Assembly (NCBI GenBank): GCA_930367215.1
Contig: OV884059.1
Location: forward strand, 35,703,882-35,767,881
From: Pollenia angustigena
Taxonomy: Eukaryota > Arthropoda > Insecta > Diptera > Polleniidae
DNA: 64,000 nt
Direction of reading: 5' to 3'
Part shown: piece by piece, positions 1-9,909 of the stretch
Numbering within the stretch: the first letter of the stretch is position 1
Layout of the letters: each line of letters begins with the position of its first letter
Made by a program: the position numbers and the translations under genes
The notes under the pieces: generated by a model
The model's input: the letters and a program-made list of their open reading frames with translations, nothing else
The model's database searches: none
What the model was told of the DNA's origin: nothing

Positions 1-58
1 ATTTTTTTCATTATTTTCCATTTCAGGATTTGTTATCCCATTAACTTTTAAAATTAAA

Positions 59-424
59 ATGGAGATGGAAAGTAACTGGAAGAGGAAAACCGCACAAAAA
101 AAGAAAATGGTGCGGAAAATGTATACAAATATACATAAAAAAAAACCCACAAGACCTTCAACACAAAGCAGCAACGCAAAATCGACCCCAGATAGAAAAA
201 CGGGAAAATTCACCCCAGCACGAACCACTCCAATAACCAAATCAGCAACATCCTGTCCAGCAAAAGCCGATCAAACAAAAACCGCACAGCGACACCAGAA
301 GCAATCGGTTCCCACGACAATCGATTCTACGCAGCAGAACGACTCGGAGTTCAACGAACACCGTCAAAAGATTGCCAACTCAGCAATACCTGGTCCACAG
401 GTATCGCTACCACAACAAAATTGA
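59..424 (+). CDS. small basic ORF, unrecognised
   Basis: A 121-residue ATG-started ORF rich in Lys, Thr, Ser, Pro and Gln, with no domain, zinc knuckle, signal peptide or membrane segment that I recognise. It is less AT-rich than its surroundings. It lies just upstream of a non-LTR retrotransposon fragment and could be a scrap of that element's ORF1, but nothing in it proves this. It may also be a chance ORF. An AG after a pyrimidine-rich stretch near position 26 could be a splice acceptor. Confidence 0.2.
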   Translation: MEMESNWKRKTAQKKKMVRKMYTNIHKKKPTRPSTQSSNAKSTPDRKTGKFTPARTTPITKSATSCPAKADQTKTAQRHQKQSVPTTIDSTQQNDSEFNEHRQKIANSAIPGPQVSLPQQN

Positions 425-499
425 GACCCAAAAAAAAACAGTTTTTAAAAATAATGTGCAAAATTAATTAAATAGTATTTTGCTTTTATTAACTAACTA

Positions 500-1644
500 A
501 GTTAGTGCTCTGCGGTGCTCTGCGTAGTACACCGACTGCGGCAATGGATGTGATCCTGGACTTGCAGCCGATTCATCTAGTGGCAGAAGGAACTGCAAGG
601 AGGTCTGCGATCCGCTTAAGGGCGACGGGACAATTTGTATATGGACTCTATGGTCACGGTAGTATTATAAGGGGAATAGATTGTAGCAGTGACTACACCA
701 TTCCGAGACTGACACTTGGAAGGAAACCGCGAGTTACCATAGAGGAGGACGGCTGGTTGGTAGGACTCCGATCAGGCCAAGGGACCTTCAGATTCTACAC
801 TGATGGTTCCAAAATGGAGGACGGAGTTGGAGCTGCAGTCTACTGCCGAGAACTGGGTATTCGGGAATCGTATAAGCTTCCCGATTACTGCAGCGTTTTC
901 CAGGCGGAGGTTTTTGCAGCCAAAATGGCTGCTGATTTGGCACGTGTTCCCAGCACCGAGAACTCGCAGGTATACTTTTTCATTGATAGCCAGGCGGCGA
1001 TCAAGGCTATAACCGCGGAATACTCATACTCATCTGTCGTCCAGGAGTGTAGGGACTCGATAGATAGACTCTGTGTCAATAGGAGAGTGCATATCTACTG
1101 GGTTCGCGGTCACCAGGGCATATAGGGCAACGAGGAGGTGGACGAATTGGCGAAACGGGGGGCCCGTTTACCACACGATAGGATGGTGGTCATCCCGGCT
1201 CCAATTCAGAATATAAGGAGAGATACGGACTCTGCTATACGGAGGAGATCAGAGGCGTTTTGGGAAAACACAAGAACGTGCAGGGTTTCCAAGGTTATGT
1301 GGGGATCCTATGATCCGGAGTCGTCGAAAATGCTTCTGTCGCTATCGAGAAGGGACTGTAGACTTCTGATAGGTTTTATAACGGGTCATTGTTGGACTGC
1401 GGTATACGCCTATAGGGCGGGCCGGTTGAATAGTGACAATTGTAGATTTTGTGGGGTACCAGGAGAAAAGGAGACGGTAGAGCACTTGCTATGCTACTGT
1501 CCGGCACTCGTGCGCTCCAGGGCGAACTGTCTGGGAGATCATTATCTCCAAGATCTCGGGGAAGTCTCTGGAATTGGGTTAAGGAGACTCCTTGCATTCG
1601 TCAAGAGAGTGTGGGGTACCTTGGATACCATCACATCTGACTGA
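500..1644 (+). pseudogene. Loa/I-like non-LTR retrotransposon, RNase H and C-terminal end of ORF2
   Basis: This is the 3' end of an ORF2-type polyprotein. It opens in the segment after the RT (ALRSTPTAAMDVILDLQP) and runs into an RNase H domain with all four acidic positions visible: FYTDGSKMEDGVGAAVY, the E of FQAEVFAAK, the D of FIDSQAA, and the D of NEEVDELAKRGA. A C-terminal zinc-binding motif follows, CRFCGVPGEKETVEHLLCYC, as in Loa/I/R1-type elements. An in-frame TAG at 1123-1125 lies between GHQGI and GNEEVD, where the family reads straight through, so the copy is dead. The endonuclease and RT core are missing to the left. The stop is at 1642-1644; a 3' UTR of roughly 70-100 bases follows with no clear poly(A). 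The clade (Loa, I or R1) is an inference. Confidence 0.85.
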
Positions 1645-1747
1645 CCTTTTTACTTTCTTCTGTGGGTTATCGGACAATTGTGGTAACGCTAGGGACCTAT
1701 TTGGTCTATGCGGGGTTTTTTAAGTTTATTTTGTTTTTTATAAATAT

Positions 1748-1919
1748 ACAGGGATGTTCTGGAAATCGAAAACGCAAAACGCAAGAATTTGAAAGCAGTT
1801 TTTTAACCTAATTTTTGTTATAAAATTCCGTTTAATAGAGAAATATTTGTCATAAAATTCTTTTATTACAGAAATATTATTCAAAAACGACGTTTAAAAT
1901 TCTTGCGTCACCCATGATA
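1748..1919. repeat. small element with inverted ends, flanked by a 27-bp direct repeat
   Basis: The segment has inverted motifs ACGCAAGAATTT (about 1777) and AAATTCTTGCGT (about 1897). A 27-bp sequence beginning AAGTTTATTTTG is present on both sides (about 1721-1747 and 1919-1945) with one mismatch. A second, truncated copy of the left end occurs at 10128-10180. It looks like a short non-autonomous insertion, but a 27-bp duplication is long for a TIR element. Confidence 0.4.
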
Positions 1920-1945
1920 AGTTTATTTTGTTTTTAATAAATATA

Positions 1946-2087
1946 AGTTACATATTTTATTTACATACATATGAATTTTTGTATCAAATTTTGTGTTAAA
2001 ATAAAAAAATTAGTTTTGTTTTTAATTAATATAATATTTATTTATAAAAAATTATATTTATTTTCTTCAATATTTCGCTAACCTTTG
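1946..2087. other. AT-rich flank of the BEL/Pao insertion
   Basis: AT-rich sequence without genes. Its last five bases, CTTTG (2083-2087), are the left target-site duplication of the LTR retrotransposon that follows. Confidence 0.5.
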
Positions 2088-2374
2088 TGTTTGTGGGGGA
2101 GTTTTAAAATTTATTTTATGCGAAAAGACAAAATACACAAGATGGGTTTTAGAATTATTAAACACTTTATTTTTACTTAAGAAAAAAGCACAAATGCACT
2201 TGCCTTGAGGTGGGGAGTTAGTCAACTGAACTTGATTAAGATAAATAAAAGTGAAACAAGCAGTATTTCTGAACTGTTCCCATAATAGGAGAGTGTGAGT
2301 TCTCTTGCAAGGAGAAAAGCTCTTGTAAGGAGAGAAACCACACAGTTAGTAGCGACGAGTAGTTCACATGAACA
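2088..2374 (-). repeat. 3' LTR of the BEL/Pao element
   Basis: 287 bp, matching 9623-9909 apart from one G/A difference near 2253. On the minus strand it starts TGTTCATGTG and ends CCACAAACA. An AATAAA lies within it and would serve as the poly(A) signal. The CTTTG duplication abuts it on the outside. Confidence 0.95.
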
Positions 2375-2387
2375 TCCCGCCCCCCTT
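2375..2387 (-). promoter_or_regulatory. polypurine tract
   Basis: On the minus strand the 13 bases AAGGGGGGCGGGA lie directly upstream of the 3' LTR. This is the position and composition expected of the plus-strand primer of an LTR retrotransposon. Confidence 0.85.
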
Positions 2388-2626
2388 GCAGGAGTGCAAA
2401 AGGTGTTTTTTAAAAATTGGTTGGGAGTTACAGACTATGAGTACTTAGAACTAAAATAATTAGATAATTAACAGGTAAATTCAGCATGTACATTAGAGTC
2501 AATGAGTACAATTTTAATTATCGTAGGTATAAAATAGTAGAGCAATCAAAAAAATAGAGAACAAAATTCAGAAAAATAATTCAGTTAGTAAGTTATTAAT
2601 AGGTTTTACGAAAAATAAGTTTGATG

Positions 2627-3118
2627 TCATTTTGGAGTTACATTAATCACAATGGTAGGGAAACTGGACGAATTTGGTCCCACAGATGGATTGACGTTGT
2701 AGCAATTTTCAGAACCTCGCGATGGTTGAAGTTGGTTGCGGCGGCGATCTGTTGGTTGTTGTTTTCGTGGACGTTGGCGTCGTTGTCTACGTTTCGTTTG
2801 ATCTGAAGCGGGCATATGAAGAAGCGTGTGGTGTTCAGAAAGGCATTCTTTACACCTATCACGACAACGGCAATCTTTCAAAAGATGGGAATGTGCGAGA
2901 CAGTTTATACAATATTTATACTTTCGGACGACCTTGAGCCTGTCCCACGCCGAAAGTCTTTTGAAGCGTAAACATTTTCTTAATGGATGGTCCTTATTGC
3001 AGTAACGACAGTCTTTAAGTAGCCTGGGACGTTGGGATGAAACACTCTTTTGCTGTCCATCTGACACTTCGTTGCTGGTTTTGCGATTAGTCTTCAATCT
3101 TCGGGGGGGTGTAGACAT
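2627..3118 (-). CDS. accessory zinc-knuckle ORF (ORF3) of the BEL/Pao element
   Basis: A 163-residue intact ORF with an ATG start, beginning 31 bases after the pol stop codon and ending in TGA before the 3' LTR. It is highly basic. Residues about 37-104 hold three zinc knuckles: CRYCNKDHPLRKC, CINCLAHSHLLKDC and CKECLSEHHTLLH. These align without any gap to the knuckles of the same element's Gag-Pol (7196-7359), with 20-residue and 5-residue spacers conserved, but differ at many residues. This suggests an old duplication of the nucleocapsid module. The C-terminal part is rich in Arg, Gln and Pro. The known third ORF in this position of some BEL/Pao elements is env-like; this protein has no signal peptide or membrane segment. 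A nucleic-acid-binding role, perhaps a free nucleocapsid or RNA chaperone, is inferred. Expression would need a subgenomic or spliced RNA, or reinitiation. Confidence 0.8.
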   Translation of the reverse strand: MSTPPRRLKTNRKTSNEVSDGQQKSVSSQRPRLLKDCRYCNKDHPLRKCLRFKRLSAWDRLKVVRKYKYCINCLAHSHLLKDCRCRDRCKECLSEHHTLLHMPASDQTKRRQRRQRPRKQQPTDRRRNQLQPSRGSENCYNVNPSVGPNSSSFPTIVINVTPK

Positions 3119-3149
3119 TTTGGCTGAAAAGGTTTTAATAATTTAGTTG

Positions 3150-3347
3150 TTATTGATCACAAGGGGGTAGTAAAACTAATTTAACAATTGGTCGTGTGAC
3201 AAGCCCATTACCTGTACGCACTTCGCAGATTCTCACGCGAGAGTCAGGCCCGCGAATGACCTTTTCTATGCGACCGAGTCGCCACTTATTTGGTGGTAGA
3301 TTATCTTGCCTAATTACTACAAGGTCGTTTAGGGTACTGCCATTTGA
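3150..3347 (-). pseudogene. integrase C-terminal domain (DUF5641 type), out of frame
   Basis: After the pol frame is lost near 3345, the adjacent frame continues with a typical BEL/Pao integrase tail. It contains LNDLVVIRQDNLPPNKWRLG and IEKVIRGPDSRVRI and stops at TAA 3150-3152. Upstream and downstream frames differ by one extra base (or two lost). This domain normally follows the catalytic core directly, so the shift would cost the integrase its C-terminus. Confidence 0.8.
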
Positions 3348-6300
3348 CTCGCTTATGCAATTCTTTTAGATACTCTTCTTTCCATCTAAGAGCGAAATTG
3401 TGGTGAAGAATTTGAAGTTTTCTCCATCTATTTGAACAACTTATTGACTGTTGGGAGAAGTCAGGCTCAGCAGGAGATAAAAGAGGAGTCCCCACTAAAA
3501 AATGCCCAGGTGTGAGAGCGTTAATATCTAAAGGGTTTTCAGTCATAGGGGTAAGGGGTCGCGAATTAAGGCACGCTTCAATTCTGGTGAGCATTGTGGT
3601 GAACTCTTCATACGTGAATTTTTGGGCATGCGTCACCTTTTTAAGGTGGGCTTTGAAGCTTTTGACGCCAGCTTCCCATAACCCACCCATGTGTGGGGCA
3701 CCCGGGGGGATAAAAACCCAGTTCATCGATTGAAAAGCATGTTTAGACATAATATTCTGCTTAATCAAGAGGAGGTAATTATTTTTGTCCCGACGGAGAC
3801 TATTAGCAGCTCCAACAAATGCAGTACCATTATCAGAGTATAGGGTGTGTGGACAACCACGACGTGAGAAGAAACGAGAGAATGCTGCCATAAAGGCAGG
3901 GGTAGAAATTTCACTAGTTACTTCAAGATGTATAGCCTTTGTCGAAAAACAGATGAATACCAGTACATAACCTTTTGTTAACTTGCAGCCGCGTCCCACA
4001 TAAGATTTTATATCGAAGGGGCCGGCGAAATCTAGTCCCGTGTTAGTAAAAGGACGCGACAAGGCTGTTCTTTCAGGTGGAAGGGGACCCATAATTTGGT
4101 TACTGCGAGCGTGCCTGTGCACTACACATTCTTTGCAATTGCGAACAATCCATTTTGTCAAATTTTTCAGTTTTGGGACCCAAAACTCAATTCTCATTAA
4201 TCGCAATAGGAGAGAATTTTCACCATGTATCGAAGATTTATGAATCATGTCAAGGTAAAGTCGGGTAAATTTTCCATTGTAAGGCAAGATCTTGGGTAAA
4301 CGCTCATCGTAAGTGAGTGTTGGTGCTCGTGAGAGTCTGCCATTTACTCTCATGACTCCTTTAGGGTCTATAAAGGGGTTTAGCGGCAAAAGGCCACTTT
4401 TCCGCGGCAGAGATAAACCTTGCAGAAGCAAAAAGTATTCTGGAAAATGTAATTGCTGACACAGTATGATTAATCGACCTTTCACATGATTCATTTCTGA
4501 TTGCTGTAGATCGATTCTGTCAAAAGTAAATTGGTGGCGTGGAGAGAGATGATGGTAAAACCGAAACACATAGCAGAGTACTCGCATAGCTCTGGATAGA
4601 TTTGAAAAACGGCACAATATGTCACACGAAATGACTTGATTAACATGCGCTCTAATGGGTCTCTTCTCTTCTTGGGTCTCTAAGTTGGGGGTACTAGAAG
4701 GCCATGCAGAATGGGGTAACTTTAGCCATGAAGGCCCATGCCACCATAAAGAATTATGTGATAGTTCCCTAGCTGTGATTCCACGGGAGGCCATATCGGC
4801 GGGGTTTTCTTTTGAGTCAACGTGAAACCAGACATCACTTTCTAACTCAGAAATTATGGACGAAACACGGTTTGCAACAAAGGTATTCCAGTGGTCTGGA
4901 GACTTATGGAGCCACGCGAGTACGATAGTGGAATCAGTCCACATAAATATACGCTTGCATCCATAGTTTATTTGCGTCCGTATCGCTTTGAACATTTTTG
5001 CCATTAAGTCAGCAGCACAAAGTTCTTTTCGGGGTAATGTTATAAATTTAATGGGAGCAACTTTGGTTTTTGCTGTCAAAAGATGGGAAAAAACTTTACC
5101 ATTTGGGGTCTCAAGTCGGATATATAATGTGGCAGCATATGCTCTTTCCGATGCATCACAAAAGCCGTGTAACTCAACAGAACAAGATGGATCATAATCA
5201 ACATAGCGGGGAATTTTAATTTCTTCGATATTTGGGTAATCATCGAGAAATATTTGCCACTGTCTAAGAGTTAAGGGGGTGATTATTTCATCCCACCCTG
5301 TTTTATCTTTCCATATTTGTTGCATTATCATTTTTGCGACGATTATCTTGGGGGCTAGCCAACCGGCGGGATCAAAAAGTTTTGCAATGTTGGATAGAAC
5401 AGCTCTTTTAGTAAAAAGATTTTCATCTGGGAACTTAAGGGGTTTAAAATAAAAATTATCCTTGCCAGCATTCCACCTCAGTCCTAATGTCTTAGAAGTG
5501 CTGAAGTCCGATAACTTCAGAAATGTTGAGTCGAGAAGGTGCTCAGGGGGTAGGTCCTTTAAAATGCATTCATTATTAGCTGTCCATTTTCTAAGAGAAA
5601 AACCAGCTGAGCTTAAGACCTTAATAAGATCTCTCCGCGCCTGGGTCGCCTCACTTAAGTCATGAGACCCAAAGAGCACATCATCAACATACATATAAGA
5701 CCTGAGAATTTCGGAAACAACTGGAAAATCAGTCTGGCATTGCTTTGCTAATTCAAGCAAAGTTCTAATCGCCAGATAAGGGGCACACGTAACTCCAAAA
5801 GTAACAGTACGCATTTCAAAATCGCTTAACTGCTCATTTGGCGAAAGTCGGAAAATAATTCGCTGATATGGGGTTTGGGTGTTATTAATCAAAATTTGCC
5901 GATACATTTTTTCAATATCGGCATTAAACACATGTCTAAAAAGCCGCCACCGAAGAATGAGAACCGTAAGGTCTGCTTGTAAAACGGGCCCAGAATATAG
6001 GATGTCGTTAAGGCTTACGCCGTTAGAAGAGGGATGAGAGGCATTAAATACGACTCGAAGTTTAGTCGTAGTGCTACCAGGTTTCATGACAGCATGATGA
6101 GGGAGATAGTATGAGGTGTTCGTACTTGCTGATAGGTCAGGGTGAATTCTAACCATATGGTGTAGAGTTAAGTACTCTATGATAACTTGATCATAGTTAG
6201 CCTTTGCGTTAGGTTGTTTTGACAAACGCCCTTCATTCCGAAGATATTGTGCTATGGCAAAAGTGCGTGAATGACCTAAATTTTTGCCAACCGGAAACTC

Positions 6301-6387
6301 TTTCTTAAACGGAAGTGACACGACGAATCTTCCTTCTTTGTTTCGAAAAGTGGTATTTTTGTATAAATCCTCGCAATAAATATCCTC
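3310..6387 (-). pseudogene. pol: BEL/Pao pol: reverse transcriptase, RNase H and integrase core
   Basis: A long open frame of about 1,025 codons, open from the TAG at 6388 to a stop at 3310; the first ATG would be at 6321 but this is not a true start. The order is RT, with YMYVDDVLFG as the catalytic YVDD box; RNase H, with FCDASERAYAATLY, LPRKELCAADLM and FMWTDSTIVLAWL; and integrase. The integrase has an HHCC finger (IHKSSIHGEN, then NCKECVVH) and the D,D,E residues in NTGLDFAGPF, LYSDNGTAF and MGGLWEAGV. All catalytic residues appear intact. The frame is cut from the protease by TAG 6388-6390 at a place where the family is continuous (FRNKEGRFVVSLPFK follows). The last 12 or so residues before 3310 are frameshifted. 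It would act in cytoplasmic particles and, for integrase, in the nucleus. Confidence 0.9.
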
Positions 6388-7413
6388 CTATGACCAACGA
6401 TTAACCTCCTGAACTTCTTCAAGTTCCCAAAAACGTGTCAATTGGTGATTTAGATCAATTTCATTGTAAAATGAAGACACTGTTTTACTTTGATTAGAAT
6501 TGGCCATCTGTCCCGTTACAATCCAGCCAAAAACTGTACGCTGGGCGACCAAATTGTGGTCTTTCTCCCATTCAACGCCATCAAGAAGCACATGCGGATA
6601 TATATCACTGCCTAACAATATGTCTATCTGAGTGCCCTTGCTAGCATCAAAGTCTGCTAATTGCAAATTACTGAATTTAGTTTTAATAGAAGGGAGAAGT
6701 GAATGATATGGGAGTTGGCCGGTTATTTTCCTTACCACAAAAGCTTCAACGTTAATAGAGAATTGTTTATCAATTGGGGATCTTACGGTTAGTGTAGATA
6801 TTTGGTTAGAATTAGCTGTAACAGACCCATTTAAGCCGATCACTTGAGTTTGGGAGAGTCGCGAGGGCAGTGAGAGTTTTCTCTTGAGACAGGCTGAAAT
6901 AAATGAAGCTTCGGAAGCAGGGTCTATGAGGGCACGCACTGTTAATCGAACGTCACCTACGCAAACATCTACTAACGCAGTACCAAGCAGCATAGACATA
7001 AATGGAGTGGACTGTAAGCGGGTCGAATAAGCTTGGTGAATTCGAGCGGACGCAGCAGAAGAAGTTGATGGACTATCATCGGGGCTTGATACTAAATGGG
7101 AGTTTGTAGTAACTTGGGTCTTCTGACTGCTATTTAGGGATTGGTTTGCGTTTGAAGAAGCTATTGTGCGGTGAAGCAGGGAGTGATGTTTTTGTTTGCA
7201 AATAGAGCAGAGATATTTACTTTGGCATTTTTTAAACTCGTGAGAGTTCGCCAAACAGTTAGTGCACCGTTTCTGATTCTTGACGGTAAGTAAGCGCTCA
7301 TCTACAGACATTTTTAAAAATATTGGACATTGCCGAAGGGAGTGATAATCGGAACAAAGTGAGCACTTTTGTGTTTTGTTAAATGAGACGTTTGCATGAT
7401 AAGCGTTAAGTTT
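6388..7413 (-). pseudogene. BEL/Pao Gag-Pol middle part: zinc knuckles and DUF1758 protease
   Basis: This is in the same frame as gag and pol, between two TAG codons. It begins with three zinc knuckles: CSLCSDYHSLRQC, CTNCLANSHEFKKC and CSICKQKHHSLLH. The aspartic protease domain follows. Its active-site region reads ALIDPASEASFIS, where most relatives have Gly two residues after the Asp (D-S/P-G), so Ala here may weaken it. The conserved DUF1758 block IDILLGSDIYPHVLLDG is present. The first ATG (7311) lies inside the knuckle region, so the true product would come from read-through or from an ancestral unbroken frame. Confidence 0.85.
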
Positions 7414-8382
7414 CTAAACATCTCGATAATTATGGGATTTTGTAGGGGGATTACTCTTTATCGAGCTTAAAGTGGGCTTAGAGGATCTAAGATCTGCAAA
7501 AGATTCCAAAGTTTGATATCTGGAAGTAAGAAAATCGTTCATTTGTTTCCACGAGGGAATACCAGGGATTGCTCGATGGTGTTGTTTCCATAGATCTAGG
7601 GTAACATCTGGAAGGCAAGTGGAACACAGGTACACAAAAATCACATCCCATTTATCTGTTTCTATATCAAGTAACGATAAATTTGTGATGCAGTCATTGA
7701 TGGTTCGTTGAAGGGTTTTTAGGCCGGGTCCAGATTCTTTGGAAACGGGGTTTAAACTAAATAGTGTTTTTAACTGGGAATTTAAAAGCACTTCCTTGTT
7801 TTCGTATCTTTCCACAAGGTTGTTCCAGGCCATATCAAAACCTGCATTAGTAAGCGGACAGGATTTTACTATGTCACGAGCCTCGTTTTGAGTTTTTTTT
7901 AACAGATGATAAAGTTTTTCTACTGGCGATAAACGCGGATTGTTCTTGTAAAGCGCCGAGAACATGTCTCTAAAAGTAGGCCAGGAGACGTAATCACCAT
8001 AAAATATGTCGGTATCGCAGGGGGGTAGAGAGATATTGGGAGTCGGTAAAGTTCGAAAGTCTACATTTTCGATAGAGGGATTTACGTTATTAGAGAGTTG
8101 ATCTACCAGTTCATTTGCTTTGGACAGACATTTAAGATGTGCTTCGTACGCCACATAAAATTTATTTTGAACCGTTTCTAAAGTGACATCAGAATCTTTA
8201 GACTCGATGGTTATTAAGAGGGAATCATAAATGTTACGAAGAGCCGACCACAGGTGAATGATTTCATCTTTTTGAACCTCTACAGTATGTATCGTGTGAT
8301 CATCCCGAGGAATCGCAGAAAAATAAGCATAAAACTGAACAACGCGATCAGATGCTCGTATAAAAGCGTTTAACTCTGACAT
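7414..8382 (-). CDS. gag: BEL/Pao Gag N-terminal part (DUF1759 type)
   Basis: 322 residues from ATG 8380-8382 to a TAG at 7414-7416. The first third is predicted helical. It is followed by the DUF1759 signature, LPPCDTDIFYGDYVSWPTF and LSPVEKLYHLLKKTQNEA, with AWNNLVERYENKEVLLNSQL further on. It forms the structural capsid of the element's particles. The frame continues past the stop into the zinc knuckles, so the stop removes the nucleocapsid part. No earlier in-frame ATG is present. Confidence 0.85.
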   Translation of the reverse strand: MSELNAFIRASDRVVQFYAYFSAIPRDDHTIHTVEVQKDEIIHLWSALRNIYDSLLITIESKDSDVTLETVQNKFYVAYEAHLKCLSKANELVDQLSNNVNPSIENVDFRTLPTPNISLPPCDTDIFYGDYVSWPTFRDMFSALYKNNPRLSPVEKLYHLLKKTQNEARDIVKSCPLTNAGFDMAWNNLVERYENKEVLLNSQLKTLFSLNPVSKESGPGLKTLQRTINDCITNLSLLDIETDKWDVIFVYLCSTCLPDVTLDLWKQHHRAIPGIPSWKQMNDFLTSRYQTLESFADLRSSKPTLSSIKSNPPTKSHNYRDV

Positions 8383-9600
8383 TTGTAACCGGGAGGTTAT
8401 AGAAATGTAAAAAAAAAAAAAATAACAAAGAATAGCTAGTTGTCCCGTATGCGGTGTGGAAGTGTGTTATTTTCAAAGCAATCAGATATATCGTATCAAA
8501 CAAGATAAAAAACTATTTTCTGTTATATATAAGTTGAGTTATAAAGTTAAACCAATTTGTTTGCTGGGATATCCTACTGACCTACCGAATATTCAACAAG
8601 TGCTTGTAATTTTTTATTTGTTTACCCAAAGGGAGATTTTTCATGTATTATAACAAGTATGTTTGTATATAGTTATCAATAAAGATATTGTATAGGCAGT
8701 TAAGAGAATAATTTCATAAATATTTAATATTTAGTAATTCTATTTTTCATAAATGGAACACTTTTTAAAAGAAGATATACATATGTATGTATGTATGTAT
8801 ATTGTTTGTTTGATCCAGTTTACAAAATTTAATTCAGGTTTCTCGTATTTACGTACATTTACTTAGATCTTAAACTTCTTTTAAAGTTTTAATTTTAACA
8901 AACTCTTTATTAAACTTCACCGAAGGATTAACAAAACAAATATTATGGGAAGAGAATATGTGTAACACTGAAAGAAGCTTCTCTTAATACACCACTAAGA
9001 AAATCACAGCTATGAAACCTTCCGCCGATCTGATTCTCTCTTAATCTTTTCAATAAACAATTATTTAAACACTTTAAAGCCAATACTCTCATTTGTGCTG
9101 CAGTAAATTCTAAGCAACATTTAAAATATCTTTTTATGTAAACTCAAAATGTACCACTCTTTAAATTGTAAAAAGAATACGTGTTAATAACTTCAGTGGA
9201 ACTTGTTTACTTTAATCAAGGGATTTTTTTTCGGGCGAATATAAAATAGCTGTTTTACAAGTACATATGTATATATGTATGTCAGTATGTAATTGACCAA
9301 CAGTTATTTATGTATGTAGATAAATATAGATTTTTTTTGTTATTTTATTTTTTGTTATTCTGTTCCACAGTGATTTTAATATGAAATCTGACGTACCTTT
9401 TAATTTGATTTCTTAATTAAAATTACTTGCTTCTGTTTTTCCTTCAAATATTACTTGTTGCGCTCTATTAATGGGATATTTGTATAATTATGATTCGGGC
9501 AAATCCAAGCGGGTCTATAATTTTAGCACAGTTTTTGTAATCCGTTTAAATCTGCACAACAAATCTGGAAATATATTTCCACATAAAATAATTTTAAAAA
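8383..9600 (-). other. untranslated leader of the BEL/Pao element
   Basis: About 1.2 kb lie between the primer binding site and the gag ATG. It is AT-rich, with short TATG/CATA microsatellites near 8781-8803 and 9262-9285. No ORF in it resembles a known protein. A packaging signal would be expected here, but no specific structure could be identified by eye. Confidence 0.6.
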
Positions 9601-9617
9601 TCCGGTTCGAAGGACCA
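9601..9617 (-). promoter_or_regulatory. primer binding site, tRNA-Tyr type
   Basis: Minus-strand TGGTCCTTCGAACCGGA lies five bases inside the 5' LTR. Its complement ends in CGAAGGACCA, matching the 3' end of eukaryotic tRNA-Tyr, whose acceptor begins CCTTCGA. One base differs from the tRNA-Tyr sequence I remember. Assignment to Tyr is from memory of tRNA sequences. Confidence 0.75.
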
Positions 9618-9622
9618 ACAAA

Positions 9623-9909
9623 TGTTTGTGGGGGAGTTTTAAAATTTATTTTATGCGAAAAGACAAAATACACAAGATGGGTTTTAGAATTATTAAACAC
9701 TTTATTTTTACTTAAGAAAAAAGCACAAATGCACTTGCCTTGAGGTGGGGAGTTAGTCAACTGAACTTGATTAAGATAAATAAAAGTAAAACAAGCAGTA
9801 TTTCTGAACTGTTCCCATAATAGGAGAGTGTGAGTTCTCTTGCAAGGAGAAAAGCTCTTGTAAGGAGAGAAACCACACAGTTAGTAGCGACGAGTAGTTC
9901 ACATGAACA
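9623..9909 (-). repeat. 5' LTR of the BEL/Pao element
   Basis: 287 bp, starting TGTTCATG on the minus strand. It is followed outward by the second CTTTG duplication (9910-9914). It would carry the promoter; no TATA box was assigned with confidence. Confidence 0.95.

Larger units (their letters stand above)
2088..9909 (-). mobile_element. BEL/Pao-type LTR retrotransposon, near-complete
   Basis: A 7.8-kb element on the minus strand bounded by 287-bp LTRs that begin TGTTCATG and end CAAACA. The LTRs differ at only one base that I can find, so the insertion is young. Target-site duplications of CTTTG flank it at 2083-2087 and 9910-9914. A tRNA-Tyr-type primer site lies next to the 5' LTR and a polypurine tract next to the 3' LTR. 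In minus-strand order the coding parts are gag (DUF1759 type), three zinc knuckles, DUF1758 aspartic protease, RT, RNase H and integrase, then an extra zinc-knuckle ORF. The Gag-Pol frame carries two in-frame TAG codons (7414-7416 and 6388-6390) and one frameshift near 3345. This copy therefore could not make a complete Gag-Pol without recoding. Confidence 0.95.

Noticed and set aside
2621..2937. Plus-strand frames overlapping the accessory ORF
   Set aside because: They are shadows of the minus-strand zinc-knuckle ORF and use non-ATG starts or lack domains.
2088..9909. Endogenous retrovirus with env
   Set aside because: The 3' ORF has no signal peptide, membrane segment or glycoprotein features; it is a zinc-knuckle protein, and the pol type is BEL/Pao.
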